Shown: positions 8,324 to 16,974 of the stretch, piece after piece
Position numbering within the stretch: the first letter of the stretch is position 1
Layout of the letters: each line of letters starts with the position of its first letter
Assembly (NCBI GenBank): GCA_023666835.1
Contig: JAMPBJ010000001.1
Location: forward strand, 704,383 to 768,382
Reading direction: 5' to 3'
Length of the DNA stretch: 64,000 nucleotides
Source: Bacteroides sp.
GTDB taxonomy: Bacteria > Bacteroidota > Bacteroidia > Bacteroidales > Muribaculaceae
Made by a program: the position numbers and the translations under genes
Notes under the pieces: model-generated
Seen by the model: only the letters and a program-made list of their open reading frames with translations
The model's database searches: none
What the model was told of the DNA's origin: nothing

Positions 8324-8425
8324 TTAGACACTCTTAACCATTTCGAGGTCTTCATGGTCGCCTTCATAATCTGAAAGCGCCACATACCAGCGATTGTCTT
8401 CATGACACTCAAAATGCGCTTCCAT
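8324..8425 (-). CDS. 33-codon open frame, possibly broken N-terminus of the next gene
   Basis: The frame begins with ATG two bases after the stop of the upstream 259-residue gene and encodes 33 residues including HEDNRWYVALSDYEGDHEDL, then stops with TAA. The very next codons continue in the same frame into the 113-residue membrane protein with no further stop. It could be a genuine micro-protein translated by coupling, or the first part of a longer gene interrupted by a nonsense change. The composition (acidic, aromatic) looks coding. Confidence 0.4.
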   Translation of the reverse strand: MEAHFECHEDNRWYVALSDYEGDHEDLEMVKSV

Positions 8426-8427
8426 TA

Positions 8428-9207
8428 TCAATGTTGTTTCAGTTTGTTAGTTTTTGATTTGAATGAGTGGAGGATGGAGAGGAAATCCTTGATGCCGAAA
8501 TAGGTTGCGAGCGAACCGTAGAGGAAATACATTCCAGCAAAGGCGCCGCCGACAAACGATGCGCTTCGGATCATTATAACGGCTGCGAGCACGATGTTGA
8601 ATAAGCCTAACAGTATGCAGATTCCGGCTATGATGATTGAGGTTATACGAAAGATCTTAAAATGACGGGGTTGAGGGGGAAGTATTTCCTCATAGTTGTG
8701 GTTTTGCCTTTCCTCATAATATGCAGCATAATTGATGTGGTACACATCCTCGATCGTTTCGGCACATTGCTGTGGCGTCGGATTAGCTTTGACTGTTGAG
8801 AGGGCTTTGCTTAGTTCTATCGAGCGACTGACGGCTCCATAGGTGAAGAGGCCGAAGACTATAAGAGCTATCCAGTCGTTCAGACCGGCGCTAAAAACAG
8901 CGTAGCCAATCACCACCGTCGATACGATGAAATATATTGCGGTGAAGGTTTCTATTTGAGTTTCGCTTTTCAGTCGTTTGATAGACGCCTGTACGTTGCC
9001 GGTGTATACATCTTCCATAATGGGCGCAGCCTGCGACACTCTTTCATAGAGCAGCGTTTTGGGCATTGCACGGTTTAGCAGCCATGACAATCCGAAAACA
9101 AACACAATGGCAAAAAAGAAGGCATTGTTGGATATTGTCGGACTGTTGAAAAGATCGAGCAAGGGATATATCAGTATCCAAAGTACGAAATAGAAGCTGG
9201 TCTTCAT
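8428..9207 (-). CDS. Multi-pass membrane protein, unknown function
   Basis: 259 residues with five probable membrane helices, clustered as two near the N-terminus (about 5-45), two around 92-125 and further ones around 185-245. Between them lies a soluble part with YEERQNHNYEEILPPQPRHF. I do not recognise the family. It precedes the 33-codon frame and the small membrane protein on the same strand with almost no gap, so the three are likely one transcript. Confidence 0.65.
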   Translation of the reverse strand: MKTSFYFVLWILIYPLLDLFNSPTISNNAFFFAIVFVFGLSWLLNRAMPKTLLYERVSQAAPIMEDVYTGNVQASIKRLKSETQIETFTAIYFIVSTVVIGYAVFSAGLNDWIALIVFGLFTYGAVSRSIELSKALSTVKANPTPQQCAETIEDVYHINYAAYYEERQNHNYEEILPPQPRHFKIFRITSIIIAGICILLGLFNIVLAAVIMIRSASFVGGAFAGMYFLYGSLATYFGIKDFLSILHSFKSKTNKLKQH

Positions 9208-9232
9208 AAGCTTTAATGAGTTTGACTAATTT

Positions 9233-9300
9233 TAATAAGGTGCAATGCGACTGCGTCGATATCATTGCGCTAAGTTATATATTTTTATAATAAGGTGCAA
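9233..9300. repeat. Pair of 13-bp direct repeats
   Basis: TAATAAGGTGCAA occurs at 9233-9245 and again at 9288-9300 in the gap between two unknown membrane-protein genes. It could be a regulator site; nothing else supports this. Confidence 0.5.
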
Positions 9301-9320
9301 CCTCTGTCGCGGTAGTTGCA

Positions 9321-9950
9321 TTATTCTTCTGCGCTGTCGGATAGTGGCGTGGTGAATCCCACCGGTCGGCGAGTCCTTTGCGTCTCTGCTTGCCGGGAGT
9401 TGATCTGTTGATACATTGTTTTGACATTCTCTTTTGTCTTAAAGAAAGAGAAGAGGATGGCCTCTACATATAGCACATTGTCGGGGCAATCCGGGTGAAG
9501 CATGATATCTTGGCGGCTGTGGAAGAAGATGAATCCTTCATCATTTGGTTCACTCAATACTACCGTGGGACCGAAATTGAAGTTTGAAGCGTTGACAGCT
9601 TCACGAATCTTAGGAAGATTAGGGTCATTGGTTTCTACTCTGGCCCAATCCGGATCCCAAATGCGGGCAAATCTTGAGCTGAAGTCTATGTCGAAATTCT
9701 CACCTTGATAGCGAAACGTAAGTGAATTTTCGCCGGTCTTCGTCGGCTGACACCCGAGAGTAGTTAGCACGTTTACCATCAGCCCAAGTGTGTCGGTGGT
9801 TATTTCCTCATGTGATTTCTTGTCCTCCCAATGTGATTGCCTTTCTTCCCTTTCTTCTTCTTCTCTTTCTTCCTTTTCTCCTTTTCTTCTTAGGAAATGC
9901 TGTGCAATTAAACCTACAATTATTAATGTTGTTATTATTGAAAGTTCCAT
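9321..9950 (-). CDS. Membrane-anchored protein with YbjN-like domain
   Basis: 209 residues. A membrane helix at residues 3-20 is followed by a highly charged stretch (EKEEREEEEREERQSHWEDK) and then a compact alpha/beta domain from about 55 to 180 with FRYQGENFDIDF and NNVLYVEAILFSFF-like strands and helices. The domain reminds me of the YbjN/type III chaperone fold, but no motif proves it. The gene stands alone between two intergenic gaps and its target is unknown. Confidence 0.6.
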   Translation of the reverse strand: MELSIITTLIIVGLIAQHFLRRKGEKEEREEEEREERQSHWEDKKSHEEITTDTLGLMVNVLTTLGCQPTKTGENSLTFRYQGENFDIDFSSRFARIWDPDWARVETNDPNLPKIREAVNASNFNFGPTVVLSEPNDEGFIFFHSRQDIMLHPDCPDNVLYVEAILFSFFKTKENVKTMYQQINSRQAETQRTRRPVGFTTPLSDSAEE

Positions 9951-10100
9951 ATAGTAAGTTTCTAAAAATTGGACGAATAAAACGATTAAGATATATTTAA
10001 TGAGCGATATGAGCTGATTCTATTATGGTTTTGTCTCATTGTTATACGCACTCATATAATACCATTTCGGGCTAAAAGGTAAACGGGAAGTATTTGATGG

Positions 10101-10142
10101 CATAAGCTCCCATGCCATTTGTTTTATGGCATGGGGCTTATG
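10101..10142 (-). terminator. Long hairpin after the VWA gene
   Basis: 10101-10118 pairs with 10126-10142, 17 base pairs with one bulge, immediately beyond the VWA stop. The following minus-strand sequence has only a weak U tract, so it may stabilise the 3' end rather than terminate alone. Confidence 0.55.
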
Positions 10143-10156
10143 GGTGATCAATTTGG

Positions 10157-10822
10157 TTAGATGTAGTTGCTGTTGTCTATATCGGCTCTTGATTTGACGT
10201 CTTTCAGTCTTGAGATCCAGCGCTCTTTTGCTTCGCATGCCGTCTTGCTCATATCATTGGTGCCCATAGGGGAGGCTTCGAAATCCATGACATTGTCGAT
10301 GGAGAGCTTGCGTTTGATCTCCAAAACGTCCTGGTTTGCGCCCATGAATGCAAACAGCCAACCGTCGGCTTTGAGCAGTTCGACGAGTGCTTTGATCTCC
10401 GGAGAGTTCCAACGTGAGGAAGCATTCTCATATCCGTCGGTGATGATGTTGATCGACACTGCCACATCTTCGCGTGTGCCAACCACTTTGCGGAGTTTTG
10501 TCAGACTGTCGCCCATGGCATCGTAGAGCGGGGTAGAGCAGCAGGGCTTGTATTCGTTGCGCGACACAGGGCGAAGGTTGTCGACCGGAGTGTTCTCGCA
10601 GTGGTCGATGGTTGAACATCCGCAGAACGAAGTGATGGTGACGCGCTGGGGAATGTCGGTCGAACGCTGGGCGGCGCGGATGGTGCCGATGGTTTCGTTG
10701 ATGAACGATACTGCCTGGTCGGCGATTGAACACATTGACCCACTACGGTCGATAAGGATGAGGTTGTAGACTTCCTTGATGCCTTCTTTGCGTGTTTCGG
10801 TGGTGGAATTCTGGTCTTTCAT
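10157..10822 (-). CDS. Von Willebrand factor A domain protein
   Basis: 221 residues counted from the Met at 10822; the longer frame to 11230 runs through a promoter box and a palindrome and is rejected. The MIDAS metal site DRSGSM sits at about residue 25, with a threonine-containing TITSF strand and ITDGYENAS further on, so metal binding is expected. No signal peptide or membrane helix is seen: the protein is cytosolic, like VWA proteins in TerY-type or chaperone-coupled systems. Unusual cysteine pairs occur in FCGCSTIDHC and KPCCSTP. The gene has no close partner on its strand, which leaves its partner protein open. Confidence 0.8.
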   Translation of the reverse strand: MKDQNSTTETRKEGIKEVYNLILIDRSGSMCSIADQAVSFINETIGTIRAAQRSTDIPQRVTITSFCGCSTIDHCENTPVDNLRPVSRNEYKPCCSTPLYDAMGDSLTKLRKVVGTREDVAVSINIITDGYENASSRWNSPEIKALVELLKADGWLFAFMGANQDVLEIKRKLSIDNVMDFEASPMGTNDMSKTACEAKERWISRLKDVKSRADIDNSNYI

Positions 10823-10861
10823 TTTTGCAATTAATTTTAAAGTTGTGTGATTTTTACATTG

Positions 10862-10914
10862 CAAAGTTAAGCACTCCACAATCACCTCTACGTTTTTTGC
10901 AACGTTGCAAAAAA
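10862..10914 (-). promoter_or_regulatory. Promoter with 22-bp palindromic operator for the VWA gene
   Basis: Minus-strand TAACTTTG at 10869-10862 is a good -7 box about 40 bases before the VWA start. Instead of a -33 TTG there is a perfect 22-bp palindrome at 10893-10914 (TTTTTTGCAACGTTGCAAAAAA is its full sequence minus nothing beyond position limits; half-site TTTTTTGCAAC), placed where an activator would bind. Confidence 0.6.
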
Positions 10915-11446
10915 TTCCGGCCCTGATGCCTTGTCCCGATATGCAATAAAAGAAAAGGGCGGATATAAAATTAGGTCTTATATCGTGATTGAGCGCTATG
11001 ACATGCGCTGCCACTTCGTGCAGTGATGACGACGATCTCACAATCACTCTGGGAGGCAATGCTTCAACTGTAGCTCTCGGCAAAGTCTTCTCCCAGGGTG
11101 AGCCCTCGCAGTTCGGCGACATTATTCCGCCACGTATCAGGGGGTTGGCATGAGGTGGCGACTGTGCTCCTAACCGGCGCGTATCGGAATGGGTTATGTA
11201 ATGACTTATGGAACGGCGATTCCGGGCCACCCATGGCGTCCTGCCGGACGCCGATTTACAACTTATTATCCGGCTTTGTACGACATTATATGCCTAAGAA
11301 TGCCACAATGTAGTGTGCATAAATCGACGTCCTGCCGGACGCCTCCAGCTATTTCCATATCCCGCAGCGTATGGGCGAGGCGCATAAATACCCACAATTT
11401 GTTACTAACTGAAGTTCCGATATGGTATGTTATTGTCCTATAAACG
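10915..11446. other. 532-bp stretch without convincing genes
   Basis: Frames on both strands here lack family resemblance and overlap each other. The stretch carries two copies of an 18-bp near-identical palindrome (11235-11252 and 11326-11343) sharing GTCCTGCCGGACGCC, 91 bases apart. The base composition between 11000 and 11260 is higher in GC than the flanks, as in a gene remnant or a dispersed repeat. Confidence 0.5.
11235..11343. repeat. Two palindromic 18-mers
   Basis: GGCGTCCTGCCGGACGCC at 11235-11252 and GACGTCCTGCCGGACGCC at 11326-11343; each forms a hairpin. Such sites may belong to a dispersed palindromic family in the genome. Confidence 0.6.
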
Positions 11447-11484
11447 ATCAGCAACATTTTCCAGCCTCGGAAAATGTTGCTGAT
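11447..11484. terminator. Perfect 16-bp hairpin beyond gltX
   Basis: 11447-11462 pairs perfectly with 11469-11484 around a six-base loop, 25 bases past the gltX stop. The T-rich flank (TTTGTTTGTTT) is on the plus side, so it ends plus-strand transcription best but can also act behind gltX. Confidence 0.65.
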
Positions 11485-11508
11485 TTTGTTTGTTTGGGAT
11501 GTCGGTGA

Positions 11509-13032
11509 TTACGGCAGACGTTCGATGCCGAGCTGGACGCGACGCACTGTCTCGTCGAGTCCGAGCAGTTCGGTGATGTCAAACATGTGGGGGCCTTTGC
11601 ATGCTCCGACCACTGTCAGACGGAATGCATTCATGACGTTGCCCAGATGATAGCCTTTGCCGGCAATCCAACCAAGCACTACCGGCTCGGTGGCTGCGCA
11701 GGAGAAATCGTCAATGCCTTTGAGCACTTCGATCAGCTCGCCCATGATGCGCGGCATCTCTTCGCTCCAGCGCTTCCGCACTGATTTTTCTTCATATTCC
11801 GTGGGCTCAACGAAGAAGAATTTGCTTTGTTCCCAAAGATCGCTGACGAAGTTGATGCGGCCTTTGACCAGAGAGACCACGCGTGTTATATATTCGTCGG
11901 ACCAGGCATTGGGATCCACGCCATTGGCTTTCAATACGGGTTTGAACATCTGTGCAAGATTTTCATCGGGCATCTCCTGCAGGTATTTGTGGTTGAACCA
12001 TTTGCCCTTTTCGAAGTCGAATTTTGCACCTGAGCGCGAGCAGTGGTCGAATGAGAATTTCTCGATCAGCTCGTCCATCGACATGATCTCAGAGTCGTCG
12101 CCGGGATTCCAGCCGAGAAGGGCAAGGAAGTTGATAACGGCTTCGGACAGATAGCCGCGTTCGCGGTAGCCCGAAGAGATCTCGCCGCTTTTGGGGTCGT
12201 GCCATTCGAGCGGGAACACGGGGAAACCGAGGCGGTCGCCGTCGCGTTTCGACAGTTTGCCTTTGCCGTCGGGCTTGAGAAGCAACGGCAGATGAACGAA
12301 TTGCGGACGGGTGTCGGCCCATCCGAATGCTTCATAGAGCAATACGTGGAGTGGTGCCGAAGGCAGCCATTCCTCGCCGCGGATCACGTGGGTCACCTCC
12401 ATCAGATGGTCGTCGACGATGTTGGCAAGATGGTAGGTGGGAAGATCGTCGGCGCTTTTATACAGCACTTTGTCGTCGAGAATAGAGGAGTTGATGGTGA
12501 CGTTGCCGCGTAGAAGGTCGTCGACCACAACTTCGCGTCCGGGCTCGATCTTGAATCGAACCACATATTTCTCTCCGGCATCGAGCAGGCGTTTCACTTC
12601 GTCGGCCGGAAGCGAAAGCGAATTGCGCATCGACATGCGGGTCGAGGCATCGTACTGGAAATTTTTATGTTCGGCACGTGCCTTCTCAAGTTCCTCCGGG
12701 GTGTCGAATGCCAGGTATGCTTTGCCGGCATCGAGCAGGCGCCTGGTGTAGTCGCGATAGATGTCGCGACGCTCGCTCTGCTTGTAAGGGCCGTAGTTGC
12801 CGCCTTCACGCACACCTTCGTCAATCTTGATGCCGAGCCATGCGAGCGCTTCGTTGATATAGTCCTCGGCTCCGGGCACAAAGCGTTGGGAGTCTGTGTC
12901 CTCGATGCGGAGTATCATATCGCCGCCGTTCTTGCGTGCAAAAAGATAGTTGTAGAGAGCGGTGCGCACACCGCCTATATGAAGAGGTCCTGTGGGTGAG
13001 GGCGCAAAGCGCACTCTGACTTTACGTTGCAT
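11509..13032 (-). CDS. gltX: Glutamate--tRNA ligase
   Basis: 507 residues, normal for the bacterial enzyme. It charges tRNA-Glu with glutamate using ATP. The class I HIGH signature appears near the N-terminus ([20 protein letters not shown], about residues 11-30) and the KMSKS equivalent as [10 protein letters not shown] near 260. RIEDTDSQR follows the first motif as usual. The C-terminal anticodon-binding domain is full length, ending [14 protein letters not shown]. The ATG at 13032 is preceded by a TAAATTTG box about 40 bases upstream, so it is probably transcribed alone. Confidence 0.97.
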   Translation of the reverse strand: MQRKVRVRFAPSPTGPLHIGGVRTALYNYLFARKNGGDMILRIEDTDSQRFVPGAEDYINEALAWLGIKIDEGVREGGNYGPYKQSERRDIYRDYTRRLLDAGKAYLAFDTPEELEKARAEHKNFQYDASTRMSMRNSLSLPADEVKRLLDAGEKYVVRFKIEPGREVVVDDLLRGNVTINSSILDDKVLYKSADDLPTYHLANIVDDHLMEVTHVIRGEEWLPSAPLHVLLYEAFGWADTRPQFVHLPLLLKPDGKGKLSKRDGDRLGFPVFPLEWHDPKSGEISSGYRERGYLSEAVINFLALLGWNPGDDSEIMSMDELIEKFSFDHCSRSGAKFDFEKGKWFNHKYLQEMPDENLAQMFKPVLKANGVDPNAWSDEYITRVVSLVKGRINFVSDLWEQSKFFFVEPTEYEEKSVRKRWSEEMPRIMGELIEVLKGIDDFSCAATEPVVLGWIAGKGYHLGNVMNAFRLTVVGACKGPHMFDITELLGLDETVRRVQLGIERLP

Positions 13033-13073
13033 ATCGGTTATTTACGTTTAAGTTCCTATTTATAATTGATGTG

Positions 13074-13100
13074 CAAATTTAAGCAAAAATTCCGTGACAA
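13074..13100 (-). promoter_or_regulatory. Promoter for gltX
   Basis: Minus-strand TAAATTTG at 13081-13074 with a TTG at 13100-13098; the 16-base spacing is shorter than ideal. Leader of about 35 bases. Confidence 0.45.
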
Positions 13101-13222
13101 TCTCGATTTTGAGGCGCATATTCAGCCGAATATCCCGCTCCTCGGGATGCAATGACGATCGGTGAGTTATTTATTTTGCTTAGATTAACGTGGCTGTGCA
13201 ATAGTCTTGCCCATGCCGTGAC

Positions 13223-13230
13223 TACCTTTG
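13223..13230 (+). promoter_or_regulatory. -7 box for the 68-residue gene
   Basis: TACCTTTG, 27 bases before the ATG at 13258. The -33 region lacks a well-placed TTG. Confidence 0.45.
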
Positions 13231-13257
13231 CATTGTAAATCAAAAAACTACCGCATC

Positions 13258-13464
13258 ATGAAATCGATTCTCTCTACCGATATTGTTTTTGCAACGCTGC
13301 GTCAGCGCGGACGCGTGATTGGTTCGCTTCGCCTTTCGGGCGTCACTTCTCTTGCCGATGTGATGAATCACGTCAAGGGTTTGGCAATAGGCCTCGTCAC
13401 TCTCGAACTTCGCAACGGAACCCAGGGTTGGAGCCACAACCACAATCTGATGATGGCTGCCTAA
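13258..13464 (+). CDS. Small basic protein of unknown function
   Basis: 68 residues from the ATG at 13258, chosen because a -7 box lies just upstream and the longer frame would start at the box. Sequence begins MKSILSTDIVFATLRQRGRV and contains GVTSLADVMNHVKGLAIGLV, suggesting a beta hairpin plus one helix; it ends WSHNHNLMMAA with two histidines. No signal peptide. The TAA stop overlaps the first base of the terminal repeat of the MITE-like element. Not recognised; a real gene is likely given promoter, composition and spacing. Confidence 0.6.
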   Translation: MKSILSTDIVFATLRQRGRVIGSLRLSGVTSLADVMNHVKGLAIGLVTLELRNGTQGWSHNHNLMMAA

Positions 13465-13832
13465 GACCCCATCTCATAAAATTTTTATGGCTTATGGGTC
13501 GCAGCCTTGGAGATATTTTTGGCCTGTAGGCTTAGGAGTATAGCGGGCTATGTAACTGAGCAAAAGAACGAAAAGAGCCCAAGAATGCGAGAGACAAGTA
13601 GCTTTACTACATAAGTCACCATACAAAGAGATCATTAACATTAATCACTAACATATAACCGAAACCCGGGTATCTCATAAAAAAGTTTTAAAATTAGTGG
13701 CAGTCCGGTTTTAGCCGGTTATTTTCGCAAAGTCTCGTCAGTCGCAATGCCCGCATTGCTCCATCCTTAACTTGTGAAAATCACTCGCCCAAAACCGCCC
13801 CTAAGACATAAAAATTTTATGAGATGGGGTCT
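13464..13832. mobile_element. MITE-like element with 26-bp perfect terminal inverted repeats
   Basis: 13464-13489 and 13807-13832 are perfect inverted copies (starting AGACCCCATCTC). The 369-bp unit encodes no transposase and no long frame. CTAAGACC occurs at both borders (13461-13468 and 13831-13838), partly inside the repeat, and could contain the target duplication. A third partial copy of the repeat (ATCTCATAAAA) lies inside near 13672. It sits exactly between two genes, touching the stop of the 68-residue gene. Most likely a non-autonomous transposable element mobilised by a transposase elsewhere. Confidence 0.7.
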
Positions 13833-13843
13833 AAGACCGGATT

Positions 13844-14242
13844 CTACATTTTGTTGAGCTCATCTTCCAATAGTCGCGACGCGTCTGCCACGCACTGATT
13901 GCAGTCGCGAAGCACCACGCCGGTATCGATTCCCTTAAGCTGACGGCACACGGTCGTTGAGTTAGCTTCTTTAAACCGCGTCATCATACATTTCATAGCC
14001 GACCTCGATTTTATCCGGTCGGCTATTTTCATTCCTATCACGATGCCGGCCCCAACGAGTGCACCGCATGTGCCGTCCATGGAGCCCATGCCGGTTCCAA
14101 AGGCAGATGTTGCCGCTTTGATGGTTTCGACATCAAGACCTGTTACGTCGGCATATGTGCATGCCACGGCTTGGGCGCAATTGTAGAGTCCGCTGCGTTT
14201 GCGGTCGGAGGCTTCTTCAGCTCTTGTCTTTTCTATGATCAT
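13844..14242 (-). CDS. C_GCAxxG_C_C family redox-type protein
   Basis: 132 residues from the ATG at 14242, which overlaps the hutI stop by four bases; a longer frame inside hutI is rejected. The conserved cysteine pattern is complete: YNCAQAV, GTCGALVGAG, MKCMMTRF, CRQLKG and DCNQCVADA. The family is thought to bind metal or iron-sulfur and often carries membrane-redox or electron-transfer associations, but no reaction is established. Being the last gene of the histidine-degradation operon it is co-expressed with it; there is no known need for it in that pathway. Confidence 0.85.
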   Translation of the reverse strand: MIIEKTRAEEASDRKRSGLYNCAQAVACTYADVTGLDVETIKAATSAFGTGMGSMDGTCGALVGAGIVIGMKIADRIKSRSAMKCMMTRFKEANSTTVCRQLKGIDTGVVLRDCNQCVADASRLLEDELNKM

Positions 14243-15477
14243 TGCAGAGGGATTCCGTTGACGAATATTTTGGCGATGAGGGGAGTGGTGTATGCGTAGG
14301 GTATGAACGCGAGCGATGGGATGGGATCGGTGATGAAAAAGTTGGCAATCTTTCCCTTGGCGATCGATCCGAGGCTGTCGGCCGAATCCATTGCCGCGGC
14401 GCCGTTGATGGTCACTGCATTGAAAGCTTCTTCGGGAGTGAGTCGCATCTTGATGCATCCCAGCGACATGACCATGCGCATGTCGCCCGAAGGCGATGAT
14501 CCGGGATTGTAGTCAGAGGCGAGTGCTATGGCTGCGCCTGATTCGATCAGTCGGCGAGCCGGACCATAGGGCATGTTGAGGAAAAACGATGCACCGGGAA
14601 GCAGGGTCGCTATTGTGTCGGAGCCGGCCAGCAGTTCGACCTCTTCCTGTTCGATCCGTTCGAGATGGTCGACCGACAAGGCGCTGTGACTGACAGCAAT
14701 CTGCACTCCACCCGAATTGGCCAGTTCGTTGCCATGTATCTTTGGTCGAAGACCGTAGTGTGCCGAAGCTTCGAGGATGCGATCAGTTTGCTCGGGAGTG
14801 AAAAATCCCCGGTCGCAGAACACATCGACAAACTCAGCCAATCCTTCTGCAGCTACCGCCGGAAGCATATCGGTAATGAGCATATCGACATATTCCTCCT
14901 GGCGCCCGGCATATTCGCGGCCAACGGCATGCGCACCAAGCCATGTGGCTTTGATGTGTATTGGCAGTTCTTCGGCTATGCGGGCAATCACTCGGAGCAT
15001 CTTCAGTTCCGAATGGGTGTCGAGACCGTAGCCGCTCTTGATTTCCAGGGCTCCGGTGCCTTTGTCCATCACCTCGCGTGCACGCTCAAGCGACTGCTCA
15101 TATAGTTCTGTCTCCGACACCTGTCGGAGGCGGTCGGCGGAATTGAGGATCCCTCCTCCGCGACGTGCTATTTCCTCATACGACAGCCCATTGATTTTGT
15201 CGACAAACTCCTGCTCGCGGCTACCTGCATATACCAGATGGGTATGAGAGTCGCAGAACGAAGGCACCACGGCACCACCCTTGGCATCAATGATCTCTTC
15301 GCCGCCATCTGTCGTGGGGAATTCTGACATTGGTCCCCAGGAATGAAACCGGCCTCCCTCGATGTGAAGCCATGCGTCGCGAAGCATGCCGATGGTTTGC
15401 ATCCGCTGTCCGCGCAATGCTCCGGAGGTGCAATCCGGGTCAATGCCGGTCAGAAGTCCTATATTGCAGACTATCAT
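14239..15477 (-). CDS. hutI: Imidazolonepropionase
   Basis: 412 residues, usual length. It hydrolyses imidazolone-5-propionate to N-formimino-glutamate, third step of histidine degradation. Amidohydrolase metal site: PSFCDSHTHLVYAGSREQEF near residue 75, then KSGYGLD, WLGAHAV and the late ASDYNPGSSPSGDM with the catalytic Asp. Start overlaps the hutH stop by four bases and the end overlaps the next gene, so translation is coupled. Cytosolic. Confidence 0.97.
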   Translation of the reverse strand: MIVCNIGLLTGIDPDCTSGALRGQRMQTIGMLRDAWLHIEGGRFHSWGPMSEFPTTDGGEEIIDAKGGAVVPSFCDSHTHLVYAGSREQEFVDKINGLSYEEIARRGGGILNSADRLRQVSETELYEQSLERAREVMDKGTGALEIKSGYGLDTHSELKMLRVIARIAEELPIHIKATWLGAHAVGREYAGRQEEYVDMLITDMLPAVAAEGLAEFVDVFCDRGFFTPEQTDRILEASAHYGLRPKIHGNELANSGGVQIAVSHSALSVDHLERIEQEEVELLAGSDTIATLLPGASFFLNMPYGPARRLIESGAAIALASDYNPGSSPSGDMRMVMSLGCIKMRLTPEEAFNAVTINGAAAMDSADSLGSIAKGKIANFFITDPIPSLAFIPYAYTTPLIAKIFVNGIPLQ

Positions 15478-16958
15478 ATATCAGTTGCTTGAATAAATTC
15501 GACTGAACGTTCGATCAGCGGCGACATGGGAGTGTCGTTGATCACGAAGGGAACAGTGCATCGATACTCCGCGTGCCATTGCTCTAGTTTGGGTGAAGTA
15601 TGTAGCGGGCGGCGCAGGTCGAGAGCCTGCATGGCGTTGAGCAGTTCTATGGCAAGCACGCGCTCAGTGTTGGCAATGACGGCAACGAGTTTGGTGGCTG
15701 AGTTGCCTCCCATCGACACGTGGTCTTCCTGTCCTTGCGACGATGGTATTGTGTCGCAACTCGTTGGCCAGCAAAGTCCCTTCGACTGGTTGACTATCGA
15801 GGCTGCGGCATATTGGGGAATCATGAATCCGCTGTTCAACCCCGGATTGGCCACGAGAAACGAAGGAAGGTTGCGCGTGCCGGATATCAGCTTGTAGATT
15901 CGACGCTCGGATATCGATGCGAGTTCGGCTACTGCGATGGCAAGGAAATCCATCGGTATGGCTATGGGTTCACCGTGGAAGTTGCCGGCCGAAACGATTA
16001 TGTCTTTGTCGGGGAAGATGGTCGGGTTGTCGGTCGGGCTGTTGACCTCGATTTCAATCACGTGGCTCACATAGGCCAGCGTGTCCTTCATCGTGCCGTG
16101 AACCTGAGGAATGCAGCGGAACGAGTAGGGGTCCTGCACATGCTTTTTGGGACGTGATATCATCTCGCTGCCATCGAGCCAACTGCGCACGGCTTGAGCC
16201 GTTGCCAGCTGTCCCGGGTGAGGACGGATGGCGTTGACCTCGTCGCCAAACGGTTCGATTCGGCCGTCGTATACATCCAGCGAAAGAGCACCGATTTTAT
16301 CGGCCAGTGCGCTGAGGCGTTTGGCCCGCAGTATGGCGTAAACGGCATGAGCCGACATGAACTGGGTGCCGTTGAGCAGTGCCAGTCCCTCTTTCGAGGT
16401 CAGCGACACCGGCTCCCATTTCAGCTCTGCGAGCACTTCGGCAGCCGGTCGAATCTCACCTTTATAATATACTTCGCCCAACCCTATAAGTGGCAGGCAC
16501 ATGTTGGCCAGCGGTGCGAGGTCGCCGGATGCGCCGAGCGATCCCTGGCGATAGACCACCGGTATGACATCTGCATTATACATGTCGATCAGTCTCTGCA
16601 CTGTCGAAACCTGCACTCCTGAGTTGCCAAACGATAGCGACATCACCTTCAAGAGAATCATGAGGCGCACTATTTCCGGATCGACCTTCTCGCCCAGACC
16701 GCAGGCGTGGGATTTGACAAGGTTTTCCTGCAGGCGGGCCAAATCCTCGTTGCCGATGGATATATTGCAGAGCGAGCCAAACCCGGTGTTGATGCCGTAG
16801 ACGGGCTCGTCGCTGCCGGCGATTTTGCGGTCAAGGAAGTCGCGACAACGCTGTATGAGTCGGGTCGATTCCTTGCTGAGGTCGATTTGGCAACCGCTTT
16901 CGATGATTTCACCTATGCGATCGATGCTCAGATGAGCAGGTGTGATATGATGTGTCAT
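15474..16958 (-). CDS. hutH: Histidine ammonia-lyase
   Basis: 494 residues from the Met at 16958, 16 bases after the hutU stop; the longer frame overlaps hutU and its extra 17 residues do not fit the family. It removes ammonia from histidine to give urocanate. The Ala-Ser-Gly that cyclises into the MIO cofactor is present in GSLGASGDLAPLANM (about residue 130-145), with YGINTGFGSL before it and FHGEPIA after. Cytosolic homotetramer in known enzymes. Confidence 0.97.
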   Translation of the reverse strand: MTHHITPAHLSIDRIGEIIESGCQIDLSKESTRLIQRCRDFLDRKIAGSDEPVYGINTGFGSLCNISIGNEDLARLQENLVKSHACGLGEKVDPEIVRLMILLKVMSLSFGNSGVQVSTVQRLIDMYNADVIPVVYRQGSLGASGDLAPLANMCLPLIGLGEVYYKGEIRPAAEVLAELKWEPVSLTSKEGLALLNGTQFMSAHAVYAILRAKRLSALADKIGALSLDVYDGRIEPFGDEVNAIRPHPGQLATAQAVRSWLDGSEMISRPKKHVQDPYSFRCIPQVHGTMKDTLAYVSHVIEIEVNSPTDNPTIFPDKDIIVSAGNFHGEPIAIPMDFLAIAVAELASISERRIYKLISGTRNLPSFLVANPGLNSGFMIPQYAAASIVNQSKGLCWPTSCDTIPSSQGQEDHVSMGGNSATKLVAVIANTERVLAIELLNAMQALDLRRPLHTSPKLEQWHAEYRCTVPFVINDTPMSPLIERSVEFIQATDI

Positions 16959-16974
16959 GATTTTGTGTGTGCGT

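Noticed and set aside
10823-11230. N-terminal extension of the VWA gene by 136 residues
   Set aside because: It would run through a -7 box and the 22-bp palindrome, its composition is not protein-like, and the VWA domain starts normally at the Met at 10822.
14243-14458. N-terminal extension of the C_GCAxxG protein
   Set aside because: It lies wholly inside hutI in another frame; the ATG at 14242 gives the normal family start and an ATGA overlap.
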